Assembly (NCBI GenBank): GCA_946626905.1
Contig: CAMOVA010000005.1
Coordinates: 1-25,358, forward strand
Source of the DNA: an uncultured Bacillota bacterium
GTDB taxonomy: Bacteria > Bacillota_I > Bacilli_A > RF39 > UBA660
Direction: 5' to 3'
DNA: 25,358 nucleotides
Within the stretch, counting starts at the first letter, position 1; each line of letters begins with the position of its first letter. A model generated the notes under the pieces. The model saw only the letters and a list, made by a program, of their open reading frames with translations. It ran no database searches and was not told the origin of the DNA. Below are positions 15,757-23,302 of the stretch, piece after piece. Both the position numbers and the translations under genes were made by a program.

Positions 15757-16527
15757 ATGAGAAATAGAATGAATTTAAGAAAGAGAACATTTAATCTTAA
15801 GATAAAGTATAGAAAACATAAATTAACTAAAGTAGAAAAGGTATACATAATAATAGTTATAATATTTATATCTATTGCTTTTCTTTTTAATATTATAAAC
15901 AAAAAGATAACCCCAATACTTATGACATATGCTGCTAAAAAATCTAAAACAATCGCAAATGTTGTTATAACACAAGCTATAAATGATAATATATATGAAG
16001 ATATGAAGAAAGAAAATATTTTTATTGAAACAAAAGATAAAAATGGTAATACCATTTCTACAAATTTTAATCCAATAATAATAAATACAATTTTAAATAA
16101 AGTTACTTTTTGTGTTCAAGATTATTTAGAAAAATTAGAATCTGGAGAAATAAAAAAATTACATTTATCAAATAATATAATGAATGAATATAATTTAAAA
16201 ACATCAAGACAAGGTGTTATTTATGAAATTCCAAGCGGAGTTATTTTTAATAATGCTTTACTCGCAAATTTAGGTCCGAAGGTTCCGGTTAAGATAAATA
16301 TAAATGGAGATGTAATATCTAATATAAAAACTGATATAACAGATTATGGAATAAATAATGCTTTAGTAAAAGTAAGTGTAAGTGTTAAGGTTTATATTCA
16401 AGTTATTATACCTTTTAAAACTGAAGAAGTAATGGTTGAAACAGATATTCCTATTGTAATGCAACTAATAAAAGGAGAAGTTCCTTCATATTATTATCCA
16501 ACAGGTCCAATTGATAAAACTAAATAA
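15757..16527 (+). CDS. yunB: Sporulation protein YunB
   Basis: YunB is a mother-cell sporulation protein of unknown mechanism. Residues 1-25 are basic, a membrane helix spans about 28-46, and the rest is extracytoplasmic. The family pattern is clear: AAKKSKTIANVVITQAIN, KDKNGNTISTNFN, VQDYLEKLESGEI, GVIYEIPSG, NALLANLGPKVPVKININGDV, DYGINNALVKVSVSV, VIIPFKTEEV and the GEVPSYY end. The 256 residues agree with B. subtilis. AGGTGGG lies 2 nt before the ATG. A weak TATACT (15737-15742) sits 14 nt upstream, but I see no convincing sigma-E site. yutD follows, as in the B. subtilis yun-yut region. Confidence 0.92.
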   Translation: MRNRMNLRKRTFNLKIKYRKHKLTKVEKVYIIIVIIFISIAFLFNIINKKITPILMTYAAKKSKTIANVVITQAINDNIYEDMKKENIFIETKDKNGNTISTNFNPIIINTILNKVTFCVQDYLEKLESGEIKKLHLSNNIMNEYNLKTSRQGVIYEIPSGVIFNNALLANLGPKVPVKININGDVISNIKTDITDYGINNALVKVSVSVKVYIQVIIPFKTEEVMVETDIPIVMQLIKGEVPSYYYPTGPIDKTK

Positions 16528-16539
16528 ATTTGATATAAT
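16511..16539 (+). promoter_or_regulatory. Sigma-A promoter of yutD
   Basis: TTGATA (16511-16516), 17 nt, then TGATATAAT with TATAAT at 16534-16539, 15 nt before the yutD ATG. It overlaps the last codons of yunB. Confidence 0.7.
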
Positions 16540-16554
16540 TAAAGAGGTGGTAAT

Positions 16555-16827
16555 ATGAATAAAATTATTAATGATCAAGAATTTAAATTAATTATAGATA
16601 AAAATGGATTTGAAAAAGAAGCGGTAGAAGAAAAAATAACTGAATATTTTGATCCTTATGATTATATTGTAGGGGATTGGTCATATGGAAAACTACGTTT
16701 AAAAGGTTTTTGTAAAAAAGATAATAAATTATTAAATAAAACAAATGATTATGATAATTTAGATAATTATATAAAAAATAATTGTGCATATGGTTGTAAA
16801 TACTTTGTTTTAGAAAGAATTAAATAA
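16555..16827 (+). CDS. yutD: YutD family protein
   Basis: This is a small conserved protein of Firmicutes with no established biochemical role. The diagnostic block is DYIVGDWSYGKLRLKGF (about residues 36-52). The C-terminal YIKNNCAYGCKYFVLERI matches the family end, with two cysteines five positions apart. The 90 residues match B. subtilis YutD closely. It has its own strong promoter at the end of yunB and an AGAGGTGG ribosome site. This allows vegetative expression independent of sporulation. It ends at a terminator. Confidence 0.9.
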   Translation: MNKIINDQEFKLIIDKNGFEKEAVEEKITEYFDPYDYIVGDWSYGKLRLKGFCKKDNKLLNKTNDYDNLDNYIKNNCAYGCKYFVLERIK

Positions 16828-16848
16828 CATACTTTGTATGTTTTTTTT
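16826..16848 (+). terminator. Intrinsic terminator after yutD
   Basis: AACATAC (16826-16832) and GTATGTT (16836-16842) pair around TTT, followed by a T-run to 16848. It overlaps the stop codon of yutD. Confidence 0.75.
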
Positions 16849-16877
16849 GTATAATTTTTTTAATTTTTTTCATATTA
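16848..16877 (+). promoter_or_regulatory. Candidate sigma-G promoter of the spoVA operon
   Basis: TGTATA (16848-16853) contains GTATA, which fits the sigma-G -35 core gnATR, and CATATTA (16871-16877) fits the -10 core cAnnnTA, with a 17-nt spacer. spoVA is a sigma-G target in B. subtilis. The -10 ends only 15 nt before the ATG. A TATAAT at 16850-16855 is an alternative sigma-A -10. Confidence 0.5.
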
Positions 16878-16892
16878 AGAAAAGGTGAGGAT

Positions 16893-17336
16893 ATGAAAAA
16901 AGCGGAATATAAGAAAATTGTTAAAAGACATACACCTAAAGAAGAAAGATTAAAAAATTCAATTATCGCATTTATAGTAGGTGGATTTTTAGGAGTTATA
17001 GGTCATTTTTTGTTGGAACTCTATAGTGCAGCTTTTAATGTTTCATCAGCAAGTGCTTCTGCTCTTATGATAGTTACATTAATCTTTTTAGGGTGTTTAT
17101 TAACTGGATTAGGTTTTTTTGATGAATGGGTACATTTTTCTAAAGCAGGTCTATTTATTCCTATAACAGGTTTTGCTCATGCGATGATGAGTGCTACTTT
17201 AGAATATAAAAAAGAAGGTATGGTAACTGGAATAGGTGCTAATATGTTTAAATTGGCAGGATCTGTAATTATATTTGGAGTAGTAAGTGCTTTTACTTTT
17301 TGCTTAATTAGGGTTACTTTGGGGTGTTTTATATGA
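16893..17336 (+). CDS. spoVAC: SpoVAC, DPA channel membrane protein
   Basis: SpoVAC is part of the inner-membrane channel that moves dipicolinic acid into the forespore and releases it at germination. After a basic N-terminus (KKAEYKKIVKRHTPKEERL) come several membrane helices. The family blocks GGFLGVIGHFLLELY, GFFDEWVHFSKAGLFIPITGFAHAMMSA and EGMVTGIGANMFKLAGSVI are present. The length is 147 residues, which is typical. GGTGAGG serves the start. The stop overlaps the spoVAD start as ATGA, indicating tight coupling. Confidence 0.96.
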   Translation: MKKAEYKKIVKRHTPKEERLKNSIIAFIVGGFLGVIGHFLLELYSAAFNVSSASASALMIVTLIFLGCLLTGLGFFDEWVHFSKAGLFIPITGFAHAMMSATLEYKKEGMVTGIGANMFKLAGSVIIFGVVSAFTFCLIRVTLGCFI

Positions 17337-18322
17337 CATTTAAATATAAGAATGTATATATAAATGATACAGCAACAGTAGTTGGCAAGTTAGAAAATGA
17401 AGGACCTTTAAGCAAATATTTTGATAAAGCAGAATTAGATTATTATGTTGGTGAAAAAACATTTGAAGAAGGAGAAACAAAATTAATTTTAGAAAGTGTT
17501 GATATTTTATTAAAAAAACAAAATAAAAATATAGAAGATATTAATATGTTTATTTCTGGAGATTTATTAAATCAAATAACAGCGTCTTCTTTTGCAGCAC
17601 TTAAATTAAAAACGCCATATTTAGGTATATTTAGTGCCTGTGCATCAAGTGTAGAAGGTTTAATAATGGCTTCTAATATGATAGAAAAAAGGCAATTAAA
17701 AAACTGTATTTGTTCAGTTTCGAGTGATAATGATTGTGCGGAAAGACAGTTTAGATATCCTGTAGAATATGGTGGCCCAAAACCATTAACTACAACTTTT
17801 ACAGTTACAGGAGCTGCTTCAGCACTATTGTCTAGAGATAAATCTTTAATTAAAGTAGAAAGTGGAACGATAGGAAGAGTAATTGATATGGGTATAAAAG
17901 ATGCATATTCTATGGGAGCAGTTATGGCACCTGCTATGGCGGATACTCTTATGATGCATTTAAAAGATTTAAAAAGAGATATTTCATATTATGATTTAAT
18001 ATTAAGTGGAGATTTAGGACGTTATGGTAAAGATATATTAAAGGATTATATGAAAGAAGAATATAATATAAAACTAACTAAATATGATGATACGGCTTGT
18101 ATGATTTATGATATTAATAATCAAAATGTATATTCAGGTGGTAGTGGACCAGCTTGTGCACCACTTGTTACATATTCATATATATTTAAATTGATGAAAA
18201 AGAAAAAAATAAAGAGAGTTTTACTTATAGCTACAGGCGCATTACTTAGTACAACAACAGTGAATCAAAAAAGAACGATTCCTGCTATTGCTCATGCAAT
18301 TAGTTTGGAGGTAGCAGAATGA
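17333..18322 (+). CDS. spoVAD: SpoVAD, thiolase-like DPA-binding protein
   Basis: SpoVAD is a peripheral, thiolase-fold protein that binds dipicolinic acid and works with SpoVAC and SpoVAE. Family blocks include FSACASSVEGLIMAS (with the thiolase-position Cys), VSSDNDCAERQFRYPVEYGGPKPLTTTFTVTGAA and GSGPACAPLVTYSYIF, ending in GALLSTTTVNQKRTIPAIAHA. I set the start at ATG 17333, with GGGGTG at 17321-17326. It forms an ATGA overlap with spoVAC and yields 329 residues. The in-frame GTG at 17324 is part of that ribosome site. The stop overlaps the next start as ATGA as well. Confidence 0.96.
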   Translation: MTFKYKNVYINDTATVVGKLENEGPLSKYFDKAELDYYVGEKTFEEGETKLILESVDILLKKQNKNIEDINMFISGDLLNQITASSFAALKLKTPYLGIFSACASSVEGLIMASNMIEKRQLKNCICSVSSDNDCAERQFRYPVEYGGPKPLTTTFTVTGAASALLSRDKSLIKVESGTIGRVIDMGIKDAYSMGAVMAPAMADTLMMHLKDLKRDISYYDLILSGDLGRYGKDILKDYMKEEYNIKLTKYDDTACMIYDINNQNVYSGGSGPACAPLVTYSYIFKLMKKKKIKRVLLIATGALLSTTTVNQKRTIPAIAHAISLEVAE

Positions 18323-18669
18323 TATATTTAAATGCATTTTTGTTTTGTGGTTTTATATGTTTGATAGGTCAAATTATTTTAGATAACACAAAACTTACGG
18401 CAGGGCATATAACTACAATGTTTGTTGTTATAGGTGCTTTATTAGATTCGATGTCTATATATGATAGGTTTATATTATGGGCAGGTGGAGGAGCAATGGT
18501 ACCAATTACTAGCTTTGGACATTTGCTTTCACATGCTGCTATGGCTAGCTATAATGATAATGGTATGATAGGGTTATTATCTGGCTTATTTGATTTAACT
18601 GCTACTGGTATAACTTCAGCTATCATTATATCGTTTTTTATGTCATTAATATTTAAACCAAATAATTAA
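18319..18669 (+). CDS. spoVAE: SpoVAE (AEb type) membrane protein
   Basis: This is the third component of the dipicolinic acid channel. The 116 residues form a hydrophobic protein with about four membrane helices. It shows GQIILDNTKLTAGHITTMFVVIGALLD, the FGHLLSHAAM block and LLSGLFDLTATGITSAI. These match the SpoVAEb/SpoVAE family, which resembles SpoVAC. It overlaps spoVAD by 4 nt (ATGA) with GGAGG upstream. spoVAA, AB, AEa and AF are absent, so this is the reduced AC-AD-AE set. Confidence 0.93.
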   Translation: MIYLNAFLFCGFICLIGQIILDNTKLTAGHITTMFVVIGALLDSMSIYDRFILWAGGGAMVPITSFGHLLSHAAMASYNDNGMIGLLSGLFDLTATGITSAIIISFFMSLIFKPNN

Positions 18670-18690
18670 GAAAAGAGCTTCTTTTCTTTT
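18668..18690 (+). terminator. Intrinsic terminator of the spoVA operon
   Basis: AAGAAAAG (18668-18675) and CTTTTCTT (18681-18688) form an 8-bp stem with a 5-nt loop and a short T-run. The stem has little GC, so strength is moderate. Confidence 0.6.
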
Positions 18691-18698
18691 TATTTACA

Positions 18699-18727
18699 TT
18701 GATTTTACATTTGTTTTTTAGTATAAT
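18699..18727 (+). promoter_or_regulatory. Sigma-A promoter of smc
   Basis: TTGATT (18699-18704), 17 nt, then TATAAT (18722-18727), 21 nt before the smc ATG. AAGGTGAT is the ribosome site. Confidence 0.7.
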
Positions 18728-18748
18728 AATTATTGTTAAGGTGATTAT

Positions 18749-21694
18749 ATGTACTTAAAAAGGATAATAGCAAATGGATTTAAGTCATTTGCGGATAAGG
18801 TAAATATTGAATTAGATAATGGTATAACAGGAATAGTAGGTCCAAATGGTAGTGGTAAATCGAATGTTGTAGACGCTGTTAGATGGGTTCTTGGTGAACA
18901 ATCAGTAAAATCTCTAAGAGGAGATGGAAATATGACAGAAGTTATATTTTCGGGTTCTAAATCAAGAAAAGCTACAAATACAGCAAGTGTAACATTAGTG
19001 TTTGATAATAAAGATAAATATTTGCCATTAGATTTTGATGAAATTTCTATTACAAGAAGAGTATATAGAGATGCGACTAATGAATACTTTATTAATAATG
19101 AACAAGTGAGACTTAAAGATATTACTGAATTATTATTAGATAGTGGTATCGCAAAAGAATCATTTAATATAATTTCACAAGGTAAAGTAGAAGAAATAAT
19201 TAATAGTAAACCAGAAAACAGAAGAACTATTTTTGAAGAAGCCGCAAGTGTTTTAAAGTATCGTAAAAGAAAAGAAGAAGCTTTACGTAAACTAGATAGA
19301 ACACATACTAATATGAATCGTGTAAATGATATAATTTCGGAATTAAAAAACCAAGTAGAACCTTTAAAACAACAAAGGGATAAAGCTATTATTTATAAAC
19401 AAAAAAGTGCTGAATTAGAAAATGTTGAAGTCGCACTTATTACTAAAGATATTACAGATATAAATTATAATTATGTTGAAAATAAAAAAAGAATTGAATC
19501 TTTAAATGAAGAGTTATTATCTTTATCACTAGATAATAATAAAGCAGAAGCTAAAATAGAAGAGTATAAATTAAAATTAACAGAATTAGATAAAGAAATA
19601 AATTCTTTAAATAAAGATTTATTAGAAAAAACAACATTAGTAGAAAAAATAAATAGTGACAAAACAATACTATTAGAAAGAAAAAAATATGATGTTTCTG
19701 ATAGTAAATTACATAATAATTTAGTTGAATTAAAAGAACAAGAAATGAATTTAAATAGTGAAATTTCTAAATTAAAAAAAGAACTAGATATTAAAAATGC
19801 AGATTTAGAAAAAATAAATGGTTTATATCAAGATTTAGAAAAAACTATAAGTAAAACAAAAACTGATAAGACAAATTTAGAAATAGAATTATCATCAAAA
19901 TTAAGAGAAAAGACAAATTTAGAAAACAAAATAAATAACTTAAAAGATAGATTAGAACATAATGGTAATCTACCAGAAGCAGTTCGTAATGTTCTTTCAA
20001 ATATTAAATTAGTAGGTATTTTAGATACAATAGGTAATGTAATTGAAGTAGAGGAAAAATATTCTACAGCAATCACAATATCTTTAGGTTTTTCAACATC
20101 ATACGTTATAGTAGAAAATGAAAACTATGCGAAAGAAGCAATTAAATATTTATATGAAAACAAACAAGGAAGAGTTACTTTCTTCCCACTTAATATTATT
20201 AAACCTAAATTTGTTGATCAAGACACTTTAAATATAGTAAGTGGCATGAAAGGATATTTAGGTGTCGCTTCATCTTTAGTTAAGTATGATAAAAAATATG
20301 AAAACATAATAGGTAATCAATTAGGAAATGTATTAGTTGTTGATAATATAGATAACGCTAATGCTATAAGTAAAAAGATTAATTATCGCTATAAGATAGT
20401 CACACTTACAGGAGAACTATTACATGTTGGTGGATCTTTAACAGGTGGAATGAATAGATATAAAAATAGTGCAATAACTGATAAGTATGAATTAGAAAAA
20501 TCTATTAAAGATTTAGATAAATGTATTAGTGATATTAAAACATTTGAAAATAAAATAAATGAGATAGACTATACATATAAATCGTTAGAAGATAAACTTT
20601 ATTTAACTAGTAAAGATAAAATTACAATACAAGAATTTATAAATTCTAAAAATAGTATGATAAATCAATTACAAGATAAAATTGATTCTATATCAAAAGA
20701 AAAAAATACTACAAATAGTTTAATAAATGATAGTTTAAGTAAAGAAGAAGAAAAAATAATAAATGAATATTATAAAGCACTAGATGATAAAAACAATTGT
20801 GAATTAAAACTAGAAGATCTTAAAAAGAAAAGAGTTTCTATTAATGTAGAATTAGAAGAATATGAAAGTAATTTAAAATTAGAAAATACTTCTTATAAAG
20901 AAAAATCAAAAGAATTAAATTCATTAGAAATAGAAGTAAATAGAATGGATGTAAAACTAGATAATTTACTTACAAAATTAAATGAGTCATATTCTTTAAC
21001 TTATGAAAAAGCAGTAACTCTTTATAAGTTGGAAATGGATGTTGAATCTGCAAGAAATATTGTTTCTAATTTAAAAAGAACAATTAGAGAACTTGGTAAT
21101 GTTAATATAGATTCAATTGAGGAATATGAAAAAGTAAATGAAAGATATAGCTTTTTATCTAAACAACAAGAAGATTTAAAGAATGCTGAAAATACATTGC
21201 TTTCTATAATTGAAGAAATGGATGCAGTAATGGAATCAGAATTTATTAAAACATTTAAAGTTATTAGAGAAAACTTTGCAACTACATTTAAAGAATTATT
21301 TAAAGGTGGAACTGCTGATTTAAAATTAACTGATCCAAATAATATTTTACAAACAGGTATTGAAATAGTGGCTTCTCCTCCAGGAAAAAGTTTAAAGAGT
21401 ATTTCACTATTATCAGGTGGAGAAAAAACGTTTACAGCAATAAGTTTATTATTCGCAATTTTAAAATCTAGACCATTACCTTTCTGTATACTAGATGAAG
21501 TAGAAGCGGCTCTTGATGATGTCAATGTTGATTCTTTTGGTAATTATTTAAAATCATTTACAGATAAAACTCAATTTATCTTAATTACTCATAAAAAGAG
21601 AACTATGGAATATGCAGATACTTTATATGGTATAACTATGCAAGAATCAGGTGTTTCAAAACTTGTTAGTGTTAAATTAGAAGAATCTAAATAA
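18749..21694 (+). CDS. smc: Chromosome partition protein SMC (short-armed)
   Basis: SMC is the condensin ATPase that organises and segregates the chromosome with ScpA and ScpB. The N-terminal head has Walker A GPNGSGKS (31-38) and IVGPNGSGKSNVVDAVRWVLGE context. The hinge spans about 405-565, ending in GGSLTGG. The C-terminal head has the ABC signature LSGGEK (888-893) and Walker B CILDEVEAALDD. Two coiled-coil arms lie between. At 981 residues it is about 200 shorter than B. subtilis SMC, with the loss in the coiled coils, since both heads and the hinge look complete. From memory, mycoplasma SMC (P115) has about the same short length. It leads an operon-like cluster with ftsY. Confidence 0.95.
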   Translation: MYLKRIIANGFKSFADKVNIELDNGITGIVGPNGSGKSNVVDAVRWVLGEQSVKSLRGDGNMTEVIFSGSKSRKATNTASVTLVFDNKDKYLPLDFDEISITRRVYRDATNEYFINNEQVRLKDITELLLDSGIAKESFNIISQGKVEEIINSKPENRRTIFEEAASVLKYRKRKEEALRKLDRTHTNMNRVNDIISELKNQVEPLKQQRDKAIIYKQKSAELENVEVALITKDITDINYNYVENKKRIESLNEELLSLSLDNNKAEAKIEEYKLKLTELDKEINSLNKDLLEKTTLVEKINSDKTILLERKKYDVSDSKLHNNLVELKEQEMNLNSEISKLKKELDIKNADLEKINGLYQDLEKTISKTKTDKTNLEIELSSKLREKTNLENKINNLKDRLEHNGNLPEAVRNVLSNIKLVGILDTIGNVIEVEEKYSTAITISLGFSTSYVIVENENYAKEAIKYLYENKQGRVTFFPLNIIKPKFVDQDTLNIVSGMKGYLGVASSLVKYDKKYENIIGNQLGNVLVVDNIDNANAISKKINYRYKIVTLTGELLHVGGSLTGGMNRYKNSAITDKYELEKSIKDLDKCISDIKTFENKINEIDYTYKSLEDKLYLTSKDKITIQEFINSKNSMINQLQDKIDSISKEKNTTNSLINDSLSKEEEKIINEYYKALDDKNNCELKLEDLKKKRVSINVELEEYESNLKLENTSYKEKSKELNSLEIEVNRMDVKLDNLLTKLNESYSLTYEKAVTLYKLEMDVESARNIVSNLKRTIRELGNVNIDSIEEYEKVNERYSFLSKQQEDLKNAENTLLSIIEEMDAVMESEFIKTFKVIRENFATTFKELFKGGTADLKLTDPNNILQTGIEIVASPPGKSLKSISLLSGGEKTFTAISLLFAILKSRPLPFCILDEVEAALDDVNVDSFGNYLKSFTDKTQFILITHKKRTMEYADTLYGITMQESGVSKLVSVKLEESK

Positions 21695-21721
21695 AAAGTT
21701 TAAAAAAACTAAAAAGTATAG

Positions 21722-21727
21722 TATAAT
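21722..21727 (+). promoter_or_regulatory. -10 box upstream of the EIIB-like gene
   Basis: A consensus TATAAT ends 15 nt before the ATG and is followed directly by AGGTGAT. The -35 position (TTTAAA, 21699-21704) is poor. Confidence 0.45.
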
Positions 21728-21742
21728 TAAGTAGGTGATAAA

Positions 21743-22069
21743 ATGGAACAAGGACAATTATTAGAGTATTTAATTATTATAGTAGTTATGGTTATAATAG
21801 CTATCGCAATTATAAAATCTAAGAAGAAAGATTTCAAAATTGAAATAAATAAATTAGTAACTTATTTAGGTGGTAAAGATAATATTTTAAGTTATGAATC
21901 AAACAAATCTAGATTCACAGTTACTGTTAATGATACTTCTATTGTTAATAAAGAAGCAATTCAAAAAATGGGAGCTAGAGGAATCGTAGAAATTGATAAT
22001 GAATTAAAAATAATATTAGGAGATAATGCCGAAAAATTAAAAAAATATATAGATGAATTAAAGCGTTAA
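21743..22069 (+). CDS. Membrane-anchored PTS EIIB-like protein lacking the phospho-cysteine
   Basis: The 108-residue protein has one N-terminal membrane helix (about 9-25, IIIVVMVIIAIAII), a KSKKKD stop-transfer, and then a domain that follows the glucose-family PTS EIIB pattern. The matches are LVTYLGGKDNIL, a SRFTVTVND block, AIQKMGARGIVEIDNELKIILG and AEKLKKYIDEL. In working EIIB the CiTRLR motif carries the phosphorylated cysteine. Here the aligned segment reads NKSRFTV, with Asn in place of Cys, and the protein has no cysteine at all. It cannot act as a phosphocarrier by the known mechanism, so a regulatory or structural role is inferred. It lies between smc and ftsY with its own -10 box and a terminator. 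Confidence 0.75.
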   Translation: MEQGQLLEYLIIIVVMVIIAIAIIKSKKKDFKIEINKLVTYLGGKDNILSYESNKSRFTVTVNDTSIVNKEAIQKMGARGIVEIDNELKIILGDNAEKLKKYIDELKR

Positions 22070-22080
22070 TACGCTTTTTT
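22060..22080 (+). terminator. Intrinsic terminator after the EIIB-like gene
   Basis: AAAGCGT (22060-22066) pairs with ACGCTTT (22071-22077) around TAAT, and a T-run follows. The stop codon is inside the loop. The ftsY ATG is only 24 nt beyond. Confidence 0.8.
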
Positions 22081-22103
22081 GTCTTATAAATGAAGGTGAT
22101 AAT

Positions 22104-23075
22104 ATGGGTTTTTTAAAAAGAATATTTAAAAAGAATGATAAAGATTTTGATGCATATGATAAGGGCTTAGAAAAGACTAGAAAAGAGTTTACATCAAAAT
22201 TAAATTTACTTACAATGAAGTATAATAAAATAGATGAAGAATATTTTGAAGAATTAGAAGAAATATTAATTAGTGCTGATATAGGTGTAAAAACTGTAAT
22301 GAATTTTACATCAAAATTAAGACAACGTGTAAAACATGAAAATATAAAATCGGCAGAAGAATTAAAAGAAATAATTGTTGATGAAATGTTTATAATCTAT
22401 GTAGAAGGTCAAATACTTGTAAATAAAATTAATTATAATGATGATGGACCTACTGTAATGTTATTTGTAGGAGTTAATGGTGTAGGTAAAACAACAACTA
22501 TTGGTAAAATTGCATATAAATTAAAAAATGAAGGTAAAAAAGTATTGTTAGTTGCGGGTGATACTTTTAGAGCAGGAGCAGTAGAACAAATAAAAGAATG
22601 GGGAGAAAGAATTGATGTTCCTGTTACGTATAAATTAGATGCTGATCCAGCTAGTGTAATTTATGATGGCCTTTTAAAAGCTAAAGATGAAGACTATGAT
22701 GTTGTTTTGATTGATACAGCAGGTCGTTTACAAAATAAAGTTAATTTAATGAAAGAATTAGAAAAAATGAATAAAGTAATTTCTAATTTAATACCAAATG
22801 CTCCTCATGAAACTTTACTTGTTATAGATGCCACAACAGGGCAAAATGGAATAACACAAGCAAAGAATTTTAAAGAAATAACAAATGTCAGTGGAATTGT
22901 TTTAACTAAACTTGATGGTACAGCTAAAGGTGGAATTGTACTTGCTATTAAAGAGGAAGTAGGAATACCTGTAAAGTATATTGGTTTAGGAGAAAAAGAA
23001 GAAGATTTAAAAACATTTGATATTGAAAAATATATATACGGATTATTTAAAGGAGTAAATGATGAAGAAGATTAA
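22104..23075 (+). CDS. ftsY: Signal recognition particle receptor FtsY
   Basis: FtsY is the SRP receptor GTPase that delivers nascent membrane proteins to the Sec channel. After an amphipathic membrane-binding start (MGFLKRIFKK), residues about 20-100 are the helical N domain. The G domain shows G1 GVNGVGKTTT (123-132), the DTFRAGAVEQIKEW block, G3 DTAGR, G4 TKLDGTAKGG and the closing YIGLGEKEEDLKTFD. The 323-residue length means a very short acidic A domain, as in many Gram-positives. AAGGTGAT serves the ATG. The next ORF begins within its last codons. Confidence 0.96.
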   Translation: MGFLKRIFKKNDKDFDAYDKGLEKTRKEFTSKLNLLTMKYNKIDEEYFEELEEILISADIGVKTVMNFTSKLRQRVKHENIKSAEELKEIIVDEMFIIYVEGQILVNKINYNDDGPTVMLFVGVNGVGKTTTIGKIAYKLKNEGKKVLLVAGDTFRAGAVEQIKEWGERIDVPVTYKLDADPASVIYDGLLKAKDEDYDVVLIDTAGRLQNKVNLMKELEKMNKVISNLIPNAPHETLLVIDATTGQNGITQAKNFKEITNVSGIVLTKLDGTAKGGIVLAIKEEVGIPVKYIGLGEKEEDLKTFDIEKYIYGLFKGVNDEED

Positions 23076-23301
23076 TAAAAATGATGTGTTTTTAGTAAGT
23101 GAAACTGTAATGCTTATAAGTATGTTATATTTTCTAATTTTATCAATTTTTTATAAAGAATTTTTTAAAGTTGTAGATGGTATAACTGCATTGTTCTTGT
23201 TTTCAATGGCTATTAATGCGATTTGTGTAAAGAAAGAAAAAATTGAAGGTTTAGTTTATGTTATTTGTGGTATAATTGTTTTAGTTATAGCAATCATATA
23301 A
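23062..23301 (+). CDS. Small hydrophobic membrane protein of unknown function
   Basis: This is a 79-residue protein with three likely membrane helices, at about residues 8-30 (VFLVSETVMLISMLYF...), 38-56 (VDGITALFLFSMAINAICV) and 63-79 (LVYVICGIIVLVIAII), joined by short basic loops. It overlaps the 3' end of ftsY by 14 nt and ends 1 nt before ylxM, so it is embedded in the ftsY-ylxM operon. AAAGGAG ending at 23055 favours ATG 23062 over 23059. I do not recognise the family. Its location suggests involvement with SRP or the Sec membrane pathway, but that is only inference. Confidence 0.7.
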   Translation: MKKINKNDVFLVSETVMLISMLYFLILSIFYKEFFKVVDGITALFLFSMAINAICVKKEKIEGLVYVICGIIVLVIAII

Positions 23302-23302
23302 A

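Noticed and set aside
15708..16055. Minus-strand hydrophobic ORF opposite yunB.
   Set aside because: Antisense to a recognised family gene and starts within it without a ribosome site.
21022..21525. Minus-strand ORF of 167 codons inside smc.
   Set aside because: Antisense to the conserved SMC C-terminal head; it is a by-product of low stop frequency in that frame.
21690..21720. Terminator after smc (AGTTT...AAACT).
   Set aside because: The stem is short, purely AT apart from two pairs, and is followed by A rather than T on the + strand.
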